A stretch of DNA of 64,000 nucleotides from Fibrobacter sp. (GTDB taxonomy: Bacteria > Fibrobacterota > Fibrobacteria > Fibrobacterales > Fibrobacteraceae): positions 186,001 to 250,000 of the forward strand of contig JAKSIC010000001.1 in assembly GCA_024399015.1 (NCBI GenBank). Reading direction: 5' to 3'. The notes beneath the pieces are model-generated. The model worked only from the letters and a program-made list of their open reading frames with translations. It was not told the DNA's origin and did not search any database. Shown piece after piece: positions 59,951-64,000 of this stretch (positions are counted from its first letter, which is position 1; the number at the start of each line of letters is the position of its first letter). The translations under genes and the position numbers were made by a program.

Positions 59951-61148
59951 CCTTAATAGCGTCACCCATGGAGAACATCGGCATGTACATTGCAATCAGC
60001 AAGCCACCGACAGCACCACCGAGGAACACGATGATCAACGGTTCCATCATACCCACGACGCCATCCACGGCGGCATCCACTTCTTCGTCGTAGAAGTCAG
60101 CCAGCTTGAGGAGCATGCCGCCCAGGTTACCAGTCTTTTCACCCACACCGGTCATCTGAATCACCATGGGCGGGAACAGATGGCATTCTTCCATGGGTTC
60201 TGCAATGGATTTACCGCCAGCAATACCGATTGAAATCTTGGTAATGGCCTTTTCGATAACCTTATTGGAAACGGTAGATGCCACAACCTTCAAGGAGTCC
60301 ATCACAGAAACACCAGCATTAAGCAAGGTACCAAGAGTACGGGCAAAACTTGCAGTAGCAGACTTAACCTGAAGGTCACCTAGTTTGGGAACCTTTAGCA
60401 TAAAGCCGTCCCACGCAAATTTAATTGCGGGAACCTTCATTGCCATTTTGTATGCAACAGCAATAATGACTACACCGATAAACAAGAACGCACCATTATC
60501 ACGAAGGAAGTCAGAAATAGTCATCACGAACTGGGTCGGGGCGGGAAGTTCCGCATCCAAGGCAGCAAACTGTTCTGCGAAGGTCGGCACAACGAAGGTC
60601 ATCAAGGCGATCACCACCACGATACCCACAACAATCAACATGACCGGGTAGGTCAAAGCCTTCTTCACCTTACGCTTCAAACGTTCACTGTTTTCCAAGG
60701 TGTCTGCCAGACGAGCAAGAATGCCATCCAAAATACCACCAGCTTCACCTGCAGCCACCATGTTTGTATACAGAGGTGTGAAAACCTTCGGATGCTGAGA
60801 CAAGGCGTCAGCCAAGGAAGAACCGCCGTTAATGGACATGGTCACCTTGTGGACCACAGCCTTCAAATCGGGGTTTTCGCACTGTTCCTCCAGAATGTTC
60901 AAGCACTGCAACATGGGAAGACCTGCAGAACTCATGGAGGAGAACATACGAGTAAAACGGGAAATGTCGGCAGCCTTGATGCCGCCACCGAACGGGAGCT
61001 TAATTTCCGTAGGTTTCTTCTTAAGGCTTTCAATAATCAAGCGACGACGCATCAACAGGGCTTCAGCTTCAGCCTTGTCCTTTGCCTCGAGAGTACCTTC
61101 AAACTTGTTACCGGCAGTGTTTGTTGCCTTGTATAAAAATTCAGCCAT
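59946..61148 (-). CDS. pilC: Type IV pilus inner-membrane platform protein PilC
   Basis: A 400-aa protein of the GspF/PilC family, the inner-membrane platform on which pilus motor ATPases act. It shows the two homologous cytoplasmic domains: ISRFTRMFSSMSSAGLPMLQCLNIL and SATASFARTLGTLLNAGVSVMDSLKV, each followed by the GGSSLADAL/GGKSIAEPM and GEAGG/GEKTG motifs. Three membrane helices include YPVMLIVVGIVVVIALMTFVVPTF and EPLIIVFLGGAVGGLLIAMYMPMF. It follows pilT by 3 bases. Confidence 0.95.
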   Translation of the reverse strand: MAEFLYKATNTAGNKFEGTLEAKDKAEAEALLMRRRLIIESLKKKPTEIKLPFGGGIKAADISRFTRMFSSMSSAGLPMLQCLNILEEQCENPDLKAVVHKVTMSINGGSSLADALSQHPKVFTPLYTNMVAAGEAGGILDGILARLADTLENSERLKRKVKKALTYPVMLIVVGIVVVIALMTFVVPTFAEQFAALDAELPAPTQFVMTISDFLRDNGAFLFIGVVIIAVAYKMAMKVPAIKFAWDGFMLKVPKLGDLQVKSATASFARTLGTLLNAGVSVMDSLKVVASTVSNKVIEKAITKISIGIAGGKSIAEPMEECHLFPPMVIQMTGVGEKTGNLGGMLLKLADFYDEEVDAAVDGVVGMMEPLIIVFLGGAVGGLLIAMYMPMFSMGDAIKG

Positions 61149-61151
61149 TTA

Positions 61152-62219
61152 TTACACACCTTCCTTCACGAACAGCTGTTCCAGCTGGTCCGGACTGGGA
61201 GAACGGGAAAGAGCTTCGAAACGGTCGACCTTATGATTCTTCACAAGTTCGCAGAGACACATGTTCATGGTGTTCATGCCGAACTTCTGACCGATTTCAA
61301 TCATGGATTCAATCTGGTGAACCTTGTCATCACGGATCAGGGCGCGAATACCCGGAGTCACGTTCATGACTTCGTAAGCCATCACGCGGCCACCACCAAT
61401 CTTGGGCACCAAGGTCTGGCATATAACACCCTGGAGCACAAAGGAAAGCTGGGTACGAACGGTCTGCTGTTCACCCTTGGGGAACGCATCCACCACACGG
61501 TTGATGGTCTGAACACAGGAGTTGGTATGCAAGGTTGCAAAAGCCAAGTGGCCCGTTTCAGCAATAGTAAGTGCAGCACGGATGGTTTCCAGGTCACGCA
61601 TTTCGCCGATAAGAACCACGTCCGGGTCCTGACGGAGAGCCATCTTAAGAGCATCGGAGAAGCTATTGGTATCGCTACCCACTTCACGCTGGTTGATCAT
61701 ACAACCCTGATGCTTGTGCAAAAATTCGATAGGATCTTCAACAGTGAGGATATGGTCGTGACGTTCCTTGTTGATCTTGTCGATCATTGCAGCCAAGGTG
61801 GTGGACTTACCGGAACCGGTAGCACCTGTCACGAGAACGAGGCCGGAAGGACGAGTGGTAAACTCCGCCATAATCTTCGGCAAGCCAAGTTCCTTAAAGG
61901 TCTTGATGTCCAGCGGAATAATACGAAGAGCCAAGGCAACGCAACCACGCTGCAGATAGGCGTTGGCACGGAAACGAGCCAAGTTCGCAATACCGAAGGA
62001 GAAGTCACATTCCTTGTTCTGTTCGAAGGACTTCTTCTGCATTTCGTTCATCAAGCTGTAAGTCATTCGCATGGTTTCGTCCGGCTTCAGCTTGTTCTCG
62101 CCAATGGGAGTCAAGTTACCGTGAAGACGAATAAGAGGAGGTGCGCCTGCAGTGATATGCAAGTCGGAAGCGCCTCTTTTAACCATTTCAGAAAGAAGAT
62201 CTTGAATATTATATGCCAT
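61152..62219 (-). CDS. pilT: Type IV pilus retraction ATPase PilT
   Basis: A 355-aa hexameric ATPase that retracts type IV pili. All motifs are intact: Walker A LVTGATGSGKSTTLAAM, Asp box VEDPIEFLHKHQGCMINQREVG, Walker B VVLIGEMRDLETIRAAL and His box ATLHTNSCVQTINRVVDAFP. The C-terminal region has ALIRDDKVHQI in place of the usual AIRNLIRE. The ATG at 62219 fits the usual PilT start. It contrasts with the two degenerate PilT-like proteins at 37-39.6 kb. Confidence 0.96.
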   Translation of the reverse strand: MAYNIQDLLSEMVKRGASDLHITAGAPPLIRLHGNLTPIGENKLKPDETMRMTYSLMNEMQKKSFEQNKECDFSFGIANLARFRANAYLQRGCVALALRIIPLDIKTFKELGLPKIMAEFTTRPSGLVLVTGATGSGKSTTLAAMIDKINKERHDHILTVEDPIEFLHKHQGCMINQREVGSDTNSFSDALKMALRQDPDVVLIGEMRDLETIRAALTIAETGHLAFATLHTNSCVQTINRVVDAFPKGEQQTVRTQLSFVLQGVICQTLVPKIGGGRVMAYEVMNVTPGIRALIRDDKVHQIESMIEIGQKFGMNTMNMCLCELVKNHKVDRFEALSRSPSPDQLEQLFVKEGV

Positions 62220-62272
62220 ATCCAAGAATATAACATTAAAACGGCCGAAAATTTCATAAATTCAACCTAGAT

Positions 62273-62788
62273 ATGGCCTCTTCTCGTATAAAAATTCTCG
62301 TACTTGCCGCCGTAATCGGCGTTTTTGGCTATTTGTACCTGAATCGTAAGATCACCGACAGCCATTTCGCTGTTTTGCCCGGCCATATCGAAAACTTCAC
62401 CGCAATTAATGTGGACGGCGGGAAAACCACCTACCAGGATGAAAAGGGAAAGGCTACCCTCATTACCTTGAGCGCCAGCTGGTGTCCGGCCTGCATGGCT
62501 GAAATTCCCATGTTGAAAAAACTACACGACGAATTTAGCGGCCAAGGTTTCAAGGTTCTTATGGTCAGTGAAGACGACAATGTGAAAATCGCAGCCAAGT
62601 TCAAGAAGAAGCAAAAACTTCAATGGACCGTGGTTCACTGGAACTATGATCTAATGAACGTCCTTGGAAACCCAGGCGTTCTTCCAGTAACATATCTGGT
62701 AAACAACCAGGACAGCATTGTTCAAATCCACTCTGGCATCTTTGAAGAAGATGACATGAGAAGTTCCATCAAGAAATTGCTTAAATAA
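62273..62788 (+). CDS. Membrane-anchored TlpA-like thioredoxin
   Basis: A 171-aa protein with one N-terminal membrane anchor (IKILVLAAVIGVFGYLYL) and a TlpA/ResA-type thioredoxin domain. LITLSASWCPACMAEIPMLKKLHDEF carries the redox CPAC motif and GVLPVTYLVNNQD the cis-proline loop. It probably works in the periplasm as a thiol-disulfide reductase. It runs opposite to pilT from a 53-base gap. Confidence 0.9.
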   Translation: MASSRIKILVLAAVIGVFGYLYLNRKITDSHFAVLPGHIENFTAINVDGGKTTYQDEKGKATLITLSASWCPACMAEIPMLKKLHDEFSGQGFKVLMVSEDDNVKIAAKFKKKQKLQWTVVHWNYDLMNVLGNPGVLPVTYLVNNQDSIVQIHSGIFEEDDMRSSIKKLLK

Positions 62789-62822
62789 AAAAGACCGTCG
62801 CCCAGCTGCAACGGCCCTTTTT
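62787..62822. terminator. Terminator between the TlpA-like and epmA genes
   Basis: AAAAAAGACCGT and ACGGCCCTTTTT arms (one mismatch) around a CG-rich loop, usable from both convergent genes. Confidence 0.8.
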
Positions 62823-62842
62823 AATTTATTCATACTTAACCA

Positions 62843-63814
62843 CTAGGCTATAGGGCTAGGGAACAGAATCACGTCTGCAATTTCCGGTTTTTCCAAAGCC
62901 AGCATAAAGAGACGATCCAAACCCAGGGCCACACCGGAGCAAGCCGGCATTCCTGCATCCAAGGCTCCAAGGAAGTTTTCATCCACAGGGGGCAGAGGCT
63001 TGCCCATCTTGCGACGAATTTCCAAATCAGCCTCAAAGCGACGACGCTGTTCCACAGCATCCGTCAATTCGGTATAGCCGTTACACAGTTCAACTTGATC
63101 CACAAACAATTCAAAGCGACGAGCCCAAGTGTAGCCCTCATCATCCTTGTATGTTTGTGCGAGAGCCGCCTGAGAAGGCGGGTAATCCATAATGAATTCC
63201 GGACCATTGCTTGCCAAGGCCGGCTCAATAATGAAGACCATCAAGTAGTCCCACCAGTCCTCACGGCTCATCATTTCCGGAGATTCCGGGACAGGCACAT
63301 TGTGAACCTGGCAAGCTACAACAAAGTTGGTAAGGTCATGGCAGAAAGGATTTACCTTGGCGTACTTCTTGAACGCGTCAATCCAACGGGTCCTGCGAGC
63401 GTTAATAGGCTTACCAAGAATTTCGCTGACCAAGGCTTCCACCTCATCCATCAGCTGTTCCTGCGGCATGCCAACGCGATACCATTCCACCATGCTAAAT
63501 TCATTATTATGATGGCTACCGAATTCATCCTTACGGAAAGACTTCGCAATCTGGAAAATATCTCCAAAACCAGCGGACAGAAGTCTCTTCATGTGGAATT
63601 CGGGACTAGTCATCATGAATCGCGGAGTCTCGCCTGCGACTTCAAAATAATCCAGCTGCGGGTCAGTTCCACCTGCATTGGAAAGGGTCGGCGTTTCCAC
63701 TTCCAGAACATTCCTGGAAACGAAAAACTGACGAACCTTGTTCATCAAAGCCTGCCTTGCAATCCACGTTTCGCGTTTGCAAGTCGGTGCATAATTTTTC
63801 TTGTTCTCTTCCAT
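62843..63814 (-). CDS. epmA: Elongation factor P beta-lysyl ligase
   Basis: A 323-aa lysyl-tRNA synthetase-like enzyme (EpmA/GenX/PoxA) that attaches (R)-beta-lysine to EF-P. It contains only the class II catalytic domain: VLEVETPTLSNAGGTDPQLDYFEV, FMMTSPEFHMKRLLSAGFGDIFQIAKSFRKDE and NNEFSMVEWYR, VELCNGYTELTD and GVALGLDRLFMLALEK are the class II motifs. The missing anticodon-binding domain separates it from LysS. EF-P and EpmB genes are not in the window. Confidence 0.93.
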   Translation of the reverse strand: MEENKKNYAPTCKRETWIARQALMNKVRQFFVSRNVLEVETPTLSNAGGTDPQLDYFEVAGETPRFMMTSPEFHMKRLLSAGFGDIFQIAKSFRKDEFGSHHNNEFSMVEWYRVGMPQEQLMDEVEALVSEILGKPINARRTRWIDAFKKYAKVNPFCHDLTNFVVACQVHNVPVPESPEMMSREDWWDYLMVFIIEPALASNGPEFIMDYPPSQAALAQTYKDDEGYTWARRFELFVDQVELCNGYTELTDAVEQRRRFEADLEIRRKMGKPLPPVDENFLGALDAGMPACSGVALGLDRLFMLALEKPEIADVILFPSPIA

Positions 63815-63865
63815 TTTGTTTTTCCCAAAAACAGTCCTAACCTAACCCAAAACAAATTCTACAGA

Positions 63866-64000
63866 CTATTCTTCTGCAGGAGCCTCCTCTGTGGCTTCGG
63901 CGGGAGCGCCAGCAACAGCATCAACAACGCAACGAACAGACATGGAGAAAGATTTTTCCACCGGCATGGAATTCACATCACGGTCGGTGCTGAACATGGA
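63866..64000 (-). CDS. FISUMP-domain protein, C-terminal end (runs off window)
   Basis: The last 44 residues are inside the window: FSTDRDVNSMPVEKSFSMSVRCVVD, then an acidic Ala/Glu-rich tail ending in a TAG stop. The SxSVRCV pattern is the end of a FISUMP domain, as in the two FISUMP lipoproteins above. The Ala/Pro/Glu tail after it is unusual for the family. The start, length and export signal lie beyond the window edge. Confidence 0.6.
   Translation of the reverse strand, partial: SMFSTDRDVNSMPVEKSFSMSVRCVVDAVAGAPAEATEEAPAEE

Noticed and set aside
59726-59995. 89-codon minus-strand frame across the repeat after pilC
   Set aside because: It covers the hairpin repeat and the pilC 3' end, has no ribosome binding site, and its sequence reflects the repeat rather than a protein.

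Overview
The window looks like a chromosomal segment of a fibre-degrading Fibrobacter (Fibrobacterota), probably close to F. succinogenes. The evidence is a set of lineage-typical families: fibro-slime proteins, FISUMP-domain lipoproteins, a TIGR02147 protein, a circularly permuted GH16 lichenase, and serine-rich multidomain cellulases with C-terminal sorting-like tails. I see no tRNA, rRNA, CRISPR array, insertion sequence or prophage gene. Coding density is high, no gap exceeds about 250 bases, and many genes end in clear hairpin terminators.

Layout. 1-9.1 kb (all minus): an operon mce-ptsH-ptsI-slt-DMT transporter (running off the left edge), preceded by an M16 peptidase-like lipoprotein, an unknown secreted protein and trmH. 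9.2-14.2 kb (plus): gluQ, then a 1371-aa protein that looks like a helicase/Vsr-nuclease/DUF3320 protein whose ATPase motifs have decayed. 14.4-25.1 kb: a SPOR protein, a giant fibro-slime protein, an FHA-GGDEF diguanylate cyclase, a MATE exporter, and a lipoprotein/fibro-slime pair. 25.3-31.1 kb: small lipoprotein, NAT-like enzyme, azlCD and a modular GH5 cellulase. 31.3-34.5 kb: small secreted protein, mltG, MATE exporter. 34.6-41.6 kb (minus): a six-gene operon of small membrane protein, ABC ATPase, ABC permease, two degenerate PilT-like proteins and a patatin fused to an outer-membrane barrel. 41.75-46 kb: a probable preQ1-I riboswitch and queC, an AspT/YidE-type transporter, a FISUMP lipoprotein and a LysR regulator. 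46-52.5 kb: a GGGP-synthase-family enzyme, a GH43 arabinanase-like enzyme, a GSCFA protein, and a TIGR02147/FISUMP-lipoprotein pair. 52.7-55 kb: a compact S26-like peptidase, PqqD-like and ABC exporter operon that resembles a peptide-processing module without a visible precursor. 55-64 kb: alaS, permuted GH16 lichenase, an MBL-fold hydrolase, a structured repeat, pilC-pilT, a TlpA-like thioredoxin, epmA, and the C-terminal end of another FISUMP protein.

How the genes fit together. Three glycoside hydrolases (GH5, GH43, GH16) and the fibro-slime/FISUMP surface proteins serve attachment to and hydrolysis of plant cell wall. The canonical PilC/PilT pair supplies type IV pilus parts. gluQ and queC both belong to queuosine modification of tRNA. 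The strongest candidates for undescribed biology are the ABC/pseudo-PilT/patatin-barrel operon, the S26-PqqD-ABC operon and the pseudo-helicase. Several intergenic stretches contain strings of small perfect hairpins; one pair shows a compensatory base change.
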